Positions 47,643 through 57,051 of a stretch of 64,000 nucleotides of DNA are shown one piece after another. The position numbers and the translations under genes were made by a program. Position 1 is the stretch's first letter; each line of letters begins with the position of its first letter. Under the pieces are notes generated by a model that saw only the letters and a program-made list of their open reading frames with translations, was not told the origin of the DNA and searched no databases. The DNA lies in NCBI RefSeq assembly GCF_902859595.1, contig NZ_CADIJQ010000002.1, positions 310,001 to 374,000 of the forward strand, written 5' to 3'. This stretch comes from Achromobacter kerstersii. GTDB taxonomy: Bacteria; Pseudomonadota; Gammaproteobacteria; Burkholderiales; Burkholderiaceae_B.

Positions 47643-48575
47643 TCAGTTGGCGGGCCGGCCGCCGAAGCGCGCATCCACGTCCGGTTTCAGCGGCGCGTAG
47701 CGCTCGTTATCCTTTCCCGCCAGCACATCCAGATGCGTTTCCGACGCATCGAATACCTTCCAATAAATCCGCCCGCAAAGCTCGCGCGCGGCATGCCCTG
47801 GCCAGTTGTCGGGCAGCATGGGCCCCGGCAATTGGGGGTCATGCAGCACGATCCGGCGCCAGTTGTGCAGCAGCATGACGCGGATGACGAAGGCGTCAGC
47901 CGGCGCCGGCGTCTCTTCCAGCAGCTTTTCCAGCGGGCCGAAATTTCGCGAGAATTGCCGGTACTGCTCGGCCACGTCGTCCAGATTCCAGCATTGCGAG
48001 GCCAGGCTGGCGATCGGCAGTCCGCCCGCGCCAGCCAGATCACGAGCCGACAGCACCAGCGCCCGGTCCGGAATGCCCAGCTTTTCCAGAATGTCGTGCG
48101 CAGCCCGCGCCTCGGTGTGCGGGTGAGCGAACAGCCCCGGCGCGATCATGCCGAAGCCTTCCCACACCAGCTCGCGGCGCAGCTCCGCACGTTCGGCCAG
48201 GCCATTGCCCGTGCGCGGCAACGCTACCAGCGTCCATTCGCCGTTCCAGTCTTGCGCCGCGCCCTCGTAGATGCGCTGCGAAGCATGAGCGGTGTGTCTC
48301 AGCCCTTGTTCGGAAATCTGGTACAGGCTGCGCCGCCCGTGCCGTTCTGATTGCAGCCAATTCTGGGCAACCAGCCGGAAGACGCTCGTGCGCAGCAGGC
48401 GTTCATTGATGCCCAGCGGGGCCAGCAGTTCGATGAGATCGCCCAGCCAGATAGCGCCGCCGTGAGGCGCGAGCGCGTCTCCCAGCAAGCTGACGCAGAG
48501 CGATTTGGCGCGAGGCGGGTCGCTTTTCAACAACCGGGACAGGAAACGGTCCAAAGGCGACGTAGGGTTTGCCAT
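47643..48575 (-). CDS. paaX: Phenylacetic acid operon repressor PaaX
   Basis: Represses paa genes until phenylacetyl-CoA binds. 310 residues. It has the PaaX N-terminal winged helix (about 20-85, with INERLLRTSVFRLVAQNWL) and the following PaaX central and C-terminal domains (GEWTLVALPRTG; LHDPQLPGPMLPDNWPG). It is divergent from paaA across 172 bases. Many beta-proteobacteria use a TetR-type PaaR instead. Confidence 0.93.
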   Translation of the reverse strand: MANPTSPLDRFLSRLLKSDPPRAKSLCVSLLGDALAPHGGAIWLGDLIELLAPLGINERLLRTSVFRLVAQNWLQSERHGRRSLYQISEQGLRHTAHASQRIYEGAAQDWNGEWTLVALPRTGNGLAERAELRRELVWEGFGMIAPGLFAHPHTEARAAHDILEKLGIPDRALVLSARDLAGAGGLPIASLASQCWNLDDVAEQYRQFSRNFGPLEKLLEETPAPADAFVIRVMLLHNWRRIVLHDPQLPGPMLPDNWPGHAARELCGRIYWKVFDASETHLDVLAGKDNERYAPLKPDVDARFGGRPAN

Positions 48576-48614
48576 AGGGTGGGCCGCAAGCGGCCGATAT
48601 CAGGATCTGCAATA

Positions 48615-48639
48615 TGATACATAAATCCAATGTGATACA
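48615..48639. promoter_or_regulatory. Candidate PaaX operator (direct repeats)
   Basis: TGATACA at 48615-48621 and again at 48633-48639, 18 bp apart, in the paaX-paaA gap just upstream of the paaA -35. They resemble half of the known TGATTC-type PaaX site, but the match is loose. Confidence 0.35.
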
Positions 48640-48648
48640 GATTTGAGT

Positions 48649-48677
48649 TTGACAATGGTTTTTTTGTATTAAATAAT
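48649..48677 (+). promoter_or_regulatory. paaA operon promoter
   Basis: TTGACA (48649-48654), 17-base spacer, AATAAT (48672-48677), 70 bases before the paaA ATG. A perfect -35 and a 5/6 -10, in an AT-rich island. Confidence 0.7.
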
Positions 48678-48747
48678 CCGCCTATGACATGACGGCGCTG
48701 TGGAACGTTTGCTTTGCGTTTTCGCAAACCGTCTCAAGGAGACAAAC

Positions 48748-49737
<990 letters not shown>

Positions 49738-49846
49738 AGCGAACCGGCCCACGCGCAACTGCGTTTCTCTTTTCCACCCGCGACATCACCTCATCATTGC
49801 CGTCCGGAGCGCGCCGCGCGCGCCCGGCATTTCAAGGATATTCATC

Positions 49847-50131
49847 ATGAGCAAAGACTGGCCTTTGTGGGAAGTGTTCATCCGCAGCCAGCATGGCCTG
49901 GCGCATAAGCACGTCGGCAGCCTGCACGCCTCTGACGCCGAAATGGCGATCAACCACGCCCGCGACGTCTACACGCGCCGCAATGAAGGCCTGAGCATCT
50001 GGGTCGTGCGCGCCTCCGATATCTCGGCAAGCAGCCCCGGCGACAAGGAACCCCTGTTCGAACCGGCCAACAGCAAGGTTTATCGGCATCCCACGTTTTT
50101 CCCGATGCCTGACGAAATCAAGCACATGTAA
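49847..50131 (+). CDS. paaB: Phenylacetyl-CoA epoxidase subunit B
   Basis: Small structural subunit of 94 residues, normal for the family, with the conserved WPLWEVFIRSQHGLAHKHVG and HAARDVYTRR-like (NHARDVYTRR) segments. It follows paaA after 109 bases and precedes paaC by 15 bases. Confidence 0.96.
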   Translation: MSKDWPLWEVFIRSQHGLAHKHVGSLHASDAEMAINHARDVYTRRNEGLSIWVVRASDISASSPGDKEPLFEPANSKVYRHPTFFPMPDEIKHM

Positions 50132-50146
50132 GGCGGCGGGGGAGAC

Positions 50147-50911
50147 ATGGACAAGACTCTGTTTGAATATCTGCTGCGCCTGGGCGACTCGTCGCTCATC
50201 CTGTCGCAGCGGCTGGGCGCCTGGACGGGCCACGGCCCGATCCTCGAAGAAGACCTGGCGCTCACCAACACCGCGCTGGACTTGCTGGGCCAAGCCCGCA
50301 TGTGGCTGACGCTTGCGGGCGAAGTCGAAGGCGCTGGCCGCGATGAAGACGCGCTGGCCTATCACCGCGACGCGCATCAGTTCCACAACGTGCTGCTGGT
50401 TGAACGCGACAACGGCAACTACGCCGACACCATGGCGCGCCAGTTCCTGTTCGACGTCTGGCACTACTTCCTGCTGCAACGGCTGGAGCAGTCCGCTGAC
50501 GAACGCGTTTCCGCCATCGCCGCCAAGTCGATCAAGGAAGTGACGTATCACGTGCGCCGCTCATCCGACATGGTCGTGCGCCTGGGCGACGGCACCGATG
50601 AAAGCCACGCCAAGATGCAGGCCGCCATCGACGACGCCTGGCGCTTCACCGGCGAACTGTTCGCCGATGACGCCGTGGATCAGGACGTGGCCGCGCGTGG
50701 CATCGGCTGTGATCTGTCTGCCCTTCGCGAACCCTGGATCGCCCACGTGCGCGACGTGCTGGAAGAAGCCACGCTGACCGTGCCGGATGACGCTGCCGCC
50801 AACCATCTGGCCTATCGCGGCGGGCGCCAAGGCAGGCACACCGAAGCGCTGGGCTACGTGCTGGCCGAAATGCAGTACCTGCCGCGCGCCTATCCGGGAG
50901 CCACGTGGTGA
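50147..50911 (+). CDS. paaC: Phenylacetyl-CoA epoxidase subunit C
   Basis: Non-catalytic ferritin-like partner of PaaA, 254 residues, starting after GGGGGAGAC. Conserved: LRLGDSSLILSQRLGAWTGH near the N-terminus, LTNTALDLLGQAR and ERDNGNYADTMARQFLF. The stop overlaps the paaD start. Confidence 0.96.
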   Translation: MDKTLFEYLLRLGDSSLILSQRLGAWTGHGPILEEDLALTNTALDLLGQARMWLTLAGEVEGAGRDEDALAYHRDAHQFHNVLLVERDNGNYADTMARQFLFDVWHYFLLQRLEQSADERVSAIAAKSIKEVTYHVRRSSDMVVRLGDGTDESHAKMQAAIDDAWRFTGELFADDAVDQDVAARGIGCDLSALREPWIAHVRDVLEEATLTVPDDAAANHLAYRGGRQGRHTEALGYVLAEMQYLPRAYPGATW

Positions 50912-51414
50912 ACGCGCTGGCGCCCATTTCCGCCGACCAGGTCTACACCTGGCTGCAAGAGGTCCCCGATCCGGAGATCCCCGTGCTGTCCGTGGTGGAT
51001 CTGGGCGTGGTGCGGGACGTGACCTGGGACGGCGGCACCTGTGTCGTCGTCATCACGCCCACGTACTCCGGCTGCCCGGCCATGCGCGAGATCACGCAAG
51101 ACATTCAGCAGACGCTGGCGCGCCATGGCGTGGGCGAGGTTCGTGTCGACACCCGCCTGGCGCCCGCCTGGACGACCGACTGGATGAGCGAAAAGGGCCG
51201 TGAAGCGCTCAAGGGCTACGGCATCGCCGCGCCCGCTGAACGCGCCATCGACATCTCGGGCATCAGCCGCCGCGCCGCCGCCCCCGCCATTGCGTGCCCG
51301 CGCTGCGGTTCGCACGACACGCGGATGGTCAGCAACTTCGGGTCCACGTCATGCAAGGCGCTGTATCGCTGCGTGTCTTGCCGCGAACCCTTCGATTATT
51401 TCAAGACTCACTGA
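50905..51414 (+). CDS. paaD: Phenylacetyl-CoA epoxidase maturation protein D
   Basis: DUF59 (MIP18-like) protein thought to help iron-sulfur assembly of the epoxidase. 169 residues. The DUF59 core EVPDPEIPVLSVVDLGVVRDV is followed by TYSGCPAM, and a C-terminal zinc ribbon CPRCGS ... CVSC. Two adjacent GTG codons (50905, 50908) can serve as start; both follow GGGAG and overlap paaC. Confidence 0.94.
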   Translation: MVNALAPISADQVYTWLQEVPDPEIPVLSVVDLGVVRDVTWDGGTCVVVITPTYSGCPAMREITQDIQQTLARHGVGEVRVDTRLAPAWTTDWMSEKGREALKGYGIAAPAERAIDISGISRRAAAPAIACPRCGSHDTRMVSNFGSTSCKALYRCVSCREPFDYFKTH

Positions 51415-51427
51415 GAGCGGTTTCAAG

Positions 51428-52513
51428 ATGAGCAACCAATTTCATTCCTTGAAGGTGGCCTCGGTGGCGCGCAACACGCGCGATGCCGTCGTCGTGACCT
51501 TCGATCTGCCCGACACGCTGGCGGACGAGTTCGCGTTTCTGCCGGGGCAGTACCTGACCCTGCGCACGCAGTTAAATGGCGAAGAGCTGCGCCGTTCGTA
51601 TTCGATCTGTTCCGCCCCGCACGACAAGCTGCTGCGCGTGGCGATCAAGAAGGTCGACGAAGGCACGTTCTCAAGCTGGGCCAACCAGGAGTTGCAGCCG
51701 GGCCAGACGCTGGAAGTGATGGCCCCGGCCGGCAACTTCACCGTGGATTTCTCGCCCGAGAACCAGCGCCATTACGTGGCCTTTGCGGTGGGCAGCGGCA
51801 TCACCCCGGTGTTCTCGCTGGTGAAAACCGCGCTGTCCATCGAGCCGAACAGCAAGTTCACGCTGTTCTTCGGCAACCGCGCATCGTCGGCGGTGTTGTT
51901 TCGCGAAGAAATCGAAGACCTGAAGAACCAGTACATGGAGCGTTTTTCGCTGGTGTACGTCATGAGCCGCGAAACGCAGGACATCGAACTCTTCAACGGC
52001 CGCCTGGATGGTGACAAGGTTGACCAGTTGATGTCGGCCTGGATGAGCCCCGAGGATATCGATTACGCTTTTGTCTGTGGCCCGCAGACCATGACGGAAA
52101 GCGTGGTCGAGCACCTGCAGGCGCGCGGCATTCCCAAGGCGAACATCAAGTTCGAGCTGTTCGGCGCCCCCAAGGGCCCGCGCGCGCTGCGCACCGGCCA
52201 AGACGCCCGCCAGGCGCCCGGCAAGGGGCAGTGCGAAGTCACGGTGGTGCAAGACGGCCACAGCCGTAAATTCGTGATTGATAAGAACAAAGACAGCGTG
52301 CTGGATTCGGCGCTGGCGCAAGGGATCGAACTGCCGTATTCGTGCAAGGGCGGGGTGTGTTCCACCTGCCGCTGCAAGGTGATCGAAGGAGAAGTCGACA
52401 TGGATGCCAACTTCGCCTTGGAAGACTACGAAGTGGCGCGCGGTTTCGTCTTGAGCTGCCAGAGCTTCCCGGTCAGCGACCGCCTGGTCATCGACTTCGA
52501 CCAGGAAACCTGA
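51428..52513 (+). CDS. paaE: Phenylacetyl-CoA epoxidase reductase subunit E
   Basis: Passes electrons from NADPH through FAD and a plant-type [2Fe-2S] centre to PaaA. 361 residues: FAD domain (RRSYSICS), NAD(P) domain (AVGSGITPVFSL; VCGPQTMTE), then C-terminal ferredoxin domain with CKGGVCSTCRCKV and a distal Cys in LSCQSFP. Starts 13 bases after paaD. Confidence 0.97.
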   Translation: MSNQFHSLKVASVARNTRDAVVVTFDLPDTLADEFAFLPGQYLTLRTQLNGEELRRSYSICSAPHDKLLRVAIKKVDEGTFSSWANQELQPGQTLEVMAPAGNFTVDFSPENQRHYVAFAVGSGITPVFSLVKTALSIEPNSKFTLFFGNRASSAVLFREEIEDLKNQYMERFSLVYVMSRETQDIELFNGRLDGDKVDQLMSAWMSPEDIDYAFVCGPQTMTESVVEHLQARGIPKANIKFELFGAPKGPRALRTGQDARQAPGKGQCEVTVVQDGHSRKFVIDKNKDSVLDSALAQGIELPYSCKGGVCSTCRCKVIEGEVDMDANFALEDYEVARGFVLSCQSFPVSDRLVIDFDQET

Positions 52514-52558
52514 CACGGCGCAGCCGGTCAGACACAACATATTCATTGGAGAGACGCA

Positions 52559-54223
52559 GTGTCCCAGAAATTCTTCGAACGCCATCAGCCCCTGCTGGAA
52601 CAATCCCTGGCTGCCGCCGCGCTGCGCGGCTACTGGAGCCCGTTTGCCGAATCGCCCAGCCCCCGCAACTATGGCGAAACCGCCAACGACGACGGCCGCG
52701 CCGCGTTTGATGCGCTGAAGGGCAAGCCTTTCCCGCTGAACCTGCATGATGCCGACGGCACCGTGGGCGGCGAGAAATCTCCTTATGGTTTTGACCTGGG
52801 CATCACGTATCCGCGCGTGCCCGTCGACAAGCTCATCGCCGCTTCCAAGCGCGCGCTGGAAGACTGGCGCCGTGCCGGCCCCCAAGCGTGGGTGGGCGTG
52901 TCGCTGGAAATTCTGGCTCGTCTGAACAAGCTCAGCTTCGAGATCGCCTACGCGGTTCAGCACACCACCGGCCAAGGCTTCATGATGGCCTTCCAGGCGG
53001 GCGGCCCGCACGCGCAAGACCGCGGCTTTGAAGCCGTGACCTACGCGTGGCAGGAACTGTCGCGTATTCCGGGCGTGTCCATCTGGGAAAAGCCGCAGGG
53101 CAAGAACGACCCCATCCGCATGGAAAAGCAATTCACCGTGGTGCCGCGTGGCGTGGCGCTGTTGATCGGCTGCTCTACGTTCCCCACCTGGAACGGCTAC
53201 CCGGGTCTGTTTGCCAGCCTGGCCACCGGCAACACCGTTATCGTCAAACCGCACCCCGGCGCCATTCTGCCGCTGGCCATCACCGTGAAGGTGGCGCGCG
53301 AAGTGCTGCAAGAAGCAGGCTTTGACCCCGACGTGGTGTTGCTGGCCGCACACGAAGCCGGCGACGACACCGCGCAAAAGCTGGCGCTGGACCCGGCCGT
53401 CAAGATCGTTGACTTCACCGGCAGCACCGCCAACGGCGACTGGCTGGAAAACAATGCCCGCCAGGCGTTGGTCTACACCGAGAAGGCCGGCGTCAACCAG
53501 GTCATCATCGATTCCACCGACGACCTGAAGGGTGTGGCGCGCAACCTGGCGTTCTCGCTGGCGCTGTATTCGGGCCAAATGTGCACCGCGCCGCAAAACA
53601 TCTACGTGCCGCGCGATGGCATCAACACGCCGGAAGGCCGCGTCAGCTTTGATGACGTCGCCGCCGCCCTGGGCGTGGCGCTGGAAAAGCTTGGCGCCGA
53701 CGCGGCACGCGCCGTCGAATTGACGGGCGCCATCCAGAACGAAGGCATCGTCGAACGCATCGAAAAGGCCCGCGCACTGGGCCTGCCGGTGGTGGCCGAC
53801 AGCAAGACGCTGACGCACCCGCAATTTGAAAATGCCCGCGTCCGCACGCCGCTGCTGCTGCGCACGGAAGCCGGCAACGCCGCCATCAGCCAGGAATGGT
53901 TTGGCCCGATCGCCTTCGTGGTGGCGACGGACTCCACCGCGCACAGCGTCCAGCTGGCGCGCGATAGCGTCATCCAGCACGGCGCACTGTCGCTGTCCGC
54001 CTACACGACCGACCCGCAAGTGGCCGATCAGGTGCAGGACGCGGCGGAAGTGTCGGGCGTGTCCTTGTCGTTGAACCTGACGGGCGCGGTGTTCGTTAAC
54101 CAAACCGCGGCCTTCAGCGACTTCCACGGCACCGGCGCCAACCCGGCCGCCAACGCGGCGCTGTCCGACACGGCCTTCGTGTCGAACCGCTTCCGCGTGG
54201 TGCAAACCCGCCGTCACGTCTGA
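52559..54223 (+). CDS. paaN: Phenylacetate degradation aldehyde dehydrogenase PaaN
   Basis: ALDH-family enzyme of ring-opening in the phenylacetyl-CoA pathway. GTG start after TTGGAGAG; 554 residues. Catalytic Cys342 in YSGQMCTAPQNIYVP and general base Glu308 in TEKAGVNQ are present. It ends after the ALDH fold: the MaoC-like hydratase domain fused in E. coli PaaZ (681 residues) is absent, so oxepin-CoA hydrolysis must come from another protein. paaG follows after 13 bases. Confidence 0.93.
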   Translation: MSQKFFERHQPLLEQSLAAAALRGYWSPFAESPSPRNYGETANDDGRAAFDALKGKPFPLNLHDADGTVGGEKSPYGFDLGITYPRVPVDKLIAASKRALEDWRRAGPQAWVGVSLEILARLNKLSFEIAYAVQHTTGQGFMMAFQAGGPHAQDRGFEAVTYAWQELSRIPGVSIWEKPQGKNDPIRMEKQFTVVPRGVALLIGCSTFPTWNGYPGLFASLATGNTVIVKPHPGAILPLAITVKVAREVLQEAGFDPDVVLLAAHEAGDDTAQKLALDPAVKIVDFTGSTANGDWLENNARQALVYTEKAGVNQVIIDSTDDLKGVARNLAFSLALYSGQMCTAPQNIYVPRDGINTPEGRVSFDDVAAALGVALEKLGADAARAVELTGAIQNEGIVERIEKARALGLPVVADSKTLTHPQFENARVRTPLLLRTEAGNAAISQEWFGPIAFVVATDSTAHSVQLARDSVIQHGALSLSAYTTDPQVADQVQDAAEVSGVSLSLNLTGAVFVNQTAAFSDFHGTGANPAANAALSDTAFVSNRFRVVQTRRHV

Positions 54224-54236
54224 CAGGGCGACGCTT

Positions 54237-55025
54237 ATGAGCTATCAGGATATTCAATTTGATTTGTCCAACGGCATCGCGCGTCTGACGCTGAACCGCC
54301 CGGACAAACTGAACAGCTTCACCGCCAACATGCACGGCGAAGTGGCCGACGCGTTGACGCGCGTTGAAACCGAAGGCGCGCGCGTGCTGGTGCTGACGGG
54401 CGCTGGCCGCGGCTTTTGCGCAGGCCAGGACTTAAGCGAGCGCAAGCCCGCCGAAGACGGCACGCCGCCCGACCTGGGCGAAACCGTCGACAAGTTCTAC
54501 GGCCCGCTGGTGCGCCGCCTGAACGCCTTGCCCATGCCCGTTGTGGTGGGCGTGAATGGCGTGGCGGCCGGCGCGGGCGCCAACTTGGCGTTTGCGGGCG
54601 ATATCGTCATCGCCAAGGCCTCGGCCAATTTCATCCAGTCGTTTTGCCGGCTGGGCCTGATCCCCGATACCGGCGGCACCTTCGTGCTGCCGCGCCTGGT
54701 TGGCCGGGCGCGCGCCATGGGCTTGGCGATGTTGGGCGACAAGCTCAGCGCCAAGCAAGCCGAAGAATGGGGCTTGATCTGGCAATGCGTGGCGGACGAA
54801 GAATTCGACGCCACGCTGAACCGCCTGGCTCAACATTTTTCGACGGCGCCCACCAAGGGCCTGGCGTTCACCAAGCGCGCCCTGCAGGCCAGCTTGGCGA
54901 ACGACCTGTCGACGCAGCTGGACCTGGAACGCGACATGATGCGCGAACTGGGCCGCAGCGCCGATTACGCTGAAGGCGTGGCCGCGTTCCTGGGCAAGCG
55001 CGAACCGCAATTCAAGGGGCAATGA
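54237..55025 (+). CDS. paaG: 1,2-epoxyphenylacetyl-CoA isomerase
   Basis: Crotonase-fold enzyme turning the ring epoxide into oxepin-CoA. 262 residues, with AGRGFCAGQDLSER (CoA/oxyanion loop), GVAAGAGANLAFAGDIVIA, and GLIPDTGGTFVLPRLVG bearing the catalytic Asp. It overlaps paaI by 4 bases. No paaF, paaH or paaJ is in this cluster. Confidence 0.94.
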   Translation: MSYQDIQFDLSNGIARLTLNRPDKLNSFTANMHGEVADALTRVETEGARVLVLTGAGRGFCAGQDLSERKPAEDGTPPDLGETVDKFYGPLVRRLNALPMPVVVGVNGVAAGAGANLAFAGDIVIAKASANFIQSFCRLGLIPDTGGTFVLPRLVGRARAMGLAMLGDKLSAKQAEEWGLIWQCVADEEFDATLNRLAQHFSTAPTKGLAFTKRALQASLANDLSTQLDLERDMMRELGRSADYAEGVAAFLGKREPQFKGQ

Positions 55026-55495
55026 TGACCGTGCACGTTCCCACTGTTGAGGTGCCGAGCGATCCCCAGGAATTGGCGCAGGCCGTTGGCACCGTGATGT
55101 ATGCGGGCGACGCGGCATCGCAGGGCTTGGACATGAAGGTCGAAGACATGGCGCCGGGCTATGCGCGTCTGACGATGCGCGTGCGCGCCGACATGCTCAA
55201 CGGGCACAAGACCTGCCATGGCGGCTTCATCTTCGCGCTGGCCGACAGCGCGTTCGCGTTCTCTTGCAATTCGCGCAATGTCAGCACGGTAGCGTCCGGC
55301 TGCACGATCGACTATCTGGCCCCGGGCTTCGAAGGCGATCTGCTGACCGCTGTGGCAGAAGAGCGGTCGCTGGCTGGCCGCACGGGTGTGTACGACGTGA
55401 CCGTCACGAATCAAGACGGGCGCAACGTCGCGCTGTTCCGAGGGCGGTCCTATCGCATCAAGGGCCAGATCGTGGGGGTCCCCGCCGAGGCCTGA
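55022..55495 (+). CDS. paaI: Hydroxyphenylacetyl-CoA thioesterase PaaI
   Basis: Hot-dog-fold thioesterase that releases CoA from dead-end ring-hydroxylated intermediates. 157 residues; the catalytic region is GHKTCHGGFIFALADSAFAF. Starts in the ATGATG overlap with paaG. A 137-base gap with a GGGGG/CCCCC hairpin (55571-55585) separates it from paaK. Confidence 0.93.
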   Translation: MMTVHVPTVEVPSDPQELAQAVGTVMYAGDAASQGLDMKVEDMAPGYARLTMRVRADMLNGHKTCHGGFIFALADSAFAFSCNSRNVSTVASGCTIDYLAPGFEGDLLTAVAEERSLAGRTGVYDVTVTNQDGRNVALFRGRSYRIKGQIVGVPAEA

Positions 55496-55632
55496 GTGGC
55501 AGGCCTGCGGCACAACGCTGAACCCGTCATCCAACCAAAGACAAGATCGCCGGCCAAGCGGCGCGCGCATGGGGGTGTTGCCCCCGGCGCGGCCCGGACC
55601 GGTGTAGAGCGAATTTCAGGAGAGAGATAACC

Positions 55633-56952
55633 ATGTCCAACACCATAAGCAAGCCGGGGCTGGACCCCATCGAGCATGCCAGCGAGGACGAGCTTCGCGC
55701 GTTGCAGCTTGAGCGTCTGAAGTGGAGCCTCAAGCACGCATACGAGAACGTTGCGCACTACAAAAAGGCCTTCGACGAAGCGGGCGTGCATCCGGACGAT
55801 TTGAAGCAGCTGTCCGATATTTCCAAGTTCCCCTTCACGACGAAGAAGGAACTGCGCGACAACTATCCGTTCGGCATGTTTGCGGTGCCGCGCGAGCGCA
55901 TTTCGCGCATTCATGCGTCCAGTGGCACGACGGGCAAGCCGACGGTTGTGGGCTACACCAAGAGCGACCTGGACAACTGGGCCAACCTGGTGGCGCGGTC
56001 GATCCGCGCAGCCGGCGGCAAGCCGGGCGACACCGTGCACATCGCCTACGGCTACGGGCTGTTCACGGGTGGCCTGGGCGCGCACTACGGTGCGGAACGC
56101 CTGGGCTGCACGGTCATCCCGATGTCGGGCGGCCAAACCGAAAAGCAGGTGCAGCTGATCAATGATTTCCGTCCGGACATCATCATGGTCACGCCTTCCT
56201 ACTTCTGCAATATTCTCGAAGAACAGCGCCGCCAGGGTATTGATCCGCGTCAAAGTTCGCTGCGTATCGGCATCTTCGGCGCTGAGCCGTGGACGGGCCA
56301 GATGCGCGCCGACATCGAGGCCGAAGCCGGCATCGACGCCGTGGACATCTACGGCTTGTCGGAAGTGATGGGCCCGGGCGTGGCCAGCGAATGCGTGGAA
56401 ACCAAGGATGGTCCGGTGGTGTGGGAAGACCATTTTTACGCCGAGATCATCAACCCGGACACCGGCGAACCCGTGGCCGATGGCGAACCCGGCGAGCTCG
56501 TGTTCACGTCGTTGACCAAGGAAGCGATGCCCATCATCCGCTACCGCACGCGTGACCTGACCCGCCTCTTGCCGCCCACCGCGCGCAGCATGCGCCGCAT
56601 TGGCAAGATCACGGGCCGCAGTGACGACATGCTGATCGTGCGTGGCGTGAACATGTTCCCGACGCAGGTCGAAGAGCTGGTGCTGAAGATCGCGCAACTG
56701 GCGCCGCACTATCAGCTGGTGCTGTCGCGCACGGGCAATATGGACGAGCTTGAAATCCTGACGGAAGTGCGCGCCGAGTTCTCGGGCCTGTCGGACGACG
56801 AACGCAACAACCTGGGCAAGCAGCTGCAACATGCCGTGAAGACGCACATCGGCGTCAGCGCGCGCATCCAGGTGTCTGATGCTGGCCATGTCGAGCGCAC
56901 GTTGACGGGCAAGGCGCGTCGTGTGATCGACAAGCGTCCGAAAGTGGTCTAA
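55633..56952 (+). CDS. paaK: Phenylacetate-CoA ligase
   Basis: AMP-forming ligase that activates phenylacetate, the first step of the pathway. 439 residues, starting after AGGAGAGA. Phosphate-binding loop ASSGTTGKPTVVGYT, then IYGLSEVMGPGVASEC and the hinge/Lys region GRSDDMLIVRGVNMFPTQVEE. It makes phenylacetyl-CoA, the likely effector of PaaX. Ended by a strong terminator. Confidence 0.97.
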   Translation: MSNTISKPGLDPIEHASEDELRALQLERLKWSLKHAYENVAHYKKAFDEAGVHPDDLKQLSDISKFPFTTKKELRDNYPFGMFAVPRERISRIHASSGTTGKPTVVGYTKSDLDNWANLVARSIRAAGGKPGDTVHIAYGYGLFTGGLGAHYGAERLGCTVIPMSGGQTEKQVQLINDFRPDIIMVTPSYFCNILEEQRRQGIDPRQSSLRIGIFGAEPWTGQMRADIEAEAGIDAVDIYGLSEVMGPGVASECVETKDGPVVWEDHFYAEIINPDTGEPVADGEPGELVFTSLTKEAMPIIRYRTRDLTRLLPPTARSMRRIGKITGRSDDMLIVRGVNMFPTQVEELVLKIAQLAPHYQLVLSRTGNMDELEILTEVRAEFSGLSDDERNNLGKQLQHAVKTHIGVSARIQVSDAGHVERTLTGKARRVIDKRPKVV

Positions 56953-56998
56953 TCCGGGCCCTTGGCCCTTGGCCCCTGGCGTAATTCAGTCAGGGAAT

Positions 56999-57030
56999 AA
57001 AAATGGCAGCCTTTTCGGGCTGCCATTTTT
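56999..57030. terminator. Bidirectional terminator between paaK and the MATE gene
   Basis: AAAAATGGCAGCC (56999-57011), loop TTTTCG, GGCTGCCATTTTT (57018-57030): a perfect 13-bp pairing with U-runs on both strands. Confidence 0.93.
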
Positions 57031-57051
57031 TTGGATTCAAACGCTGAGGGC

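Noticed and set aside
51671..54217. Antisense ORF of 848 codons opposite paaE and paaN
   Set aside because: Shadow of two well-supported genes with clear motifs; no ribosome site or recognisable motifs.
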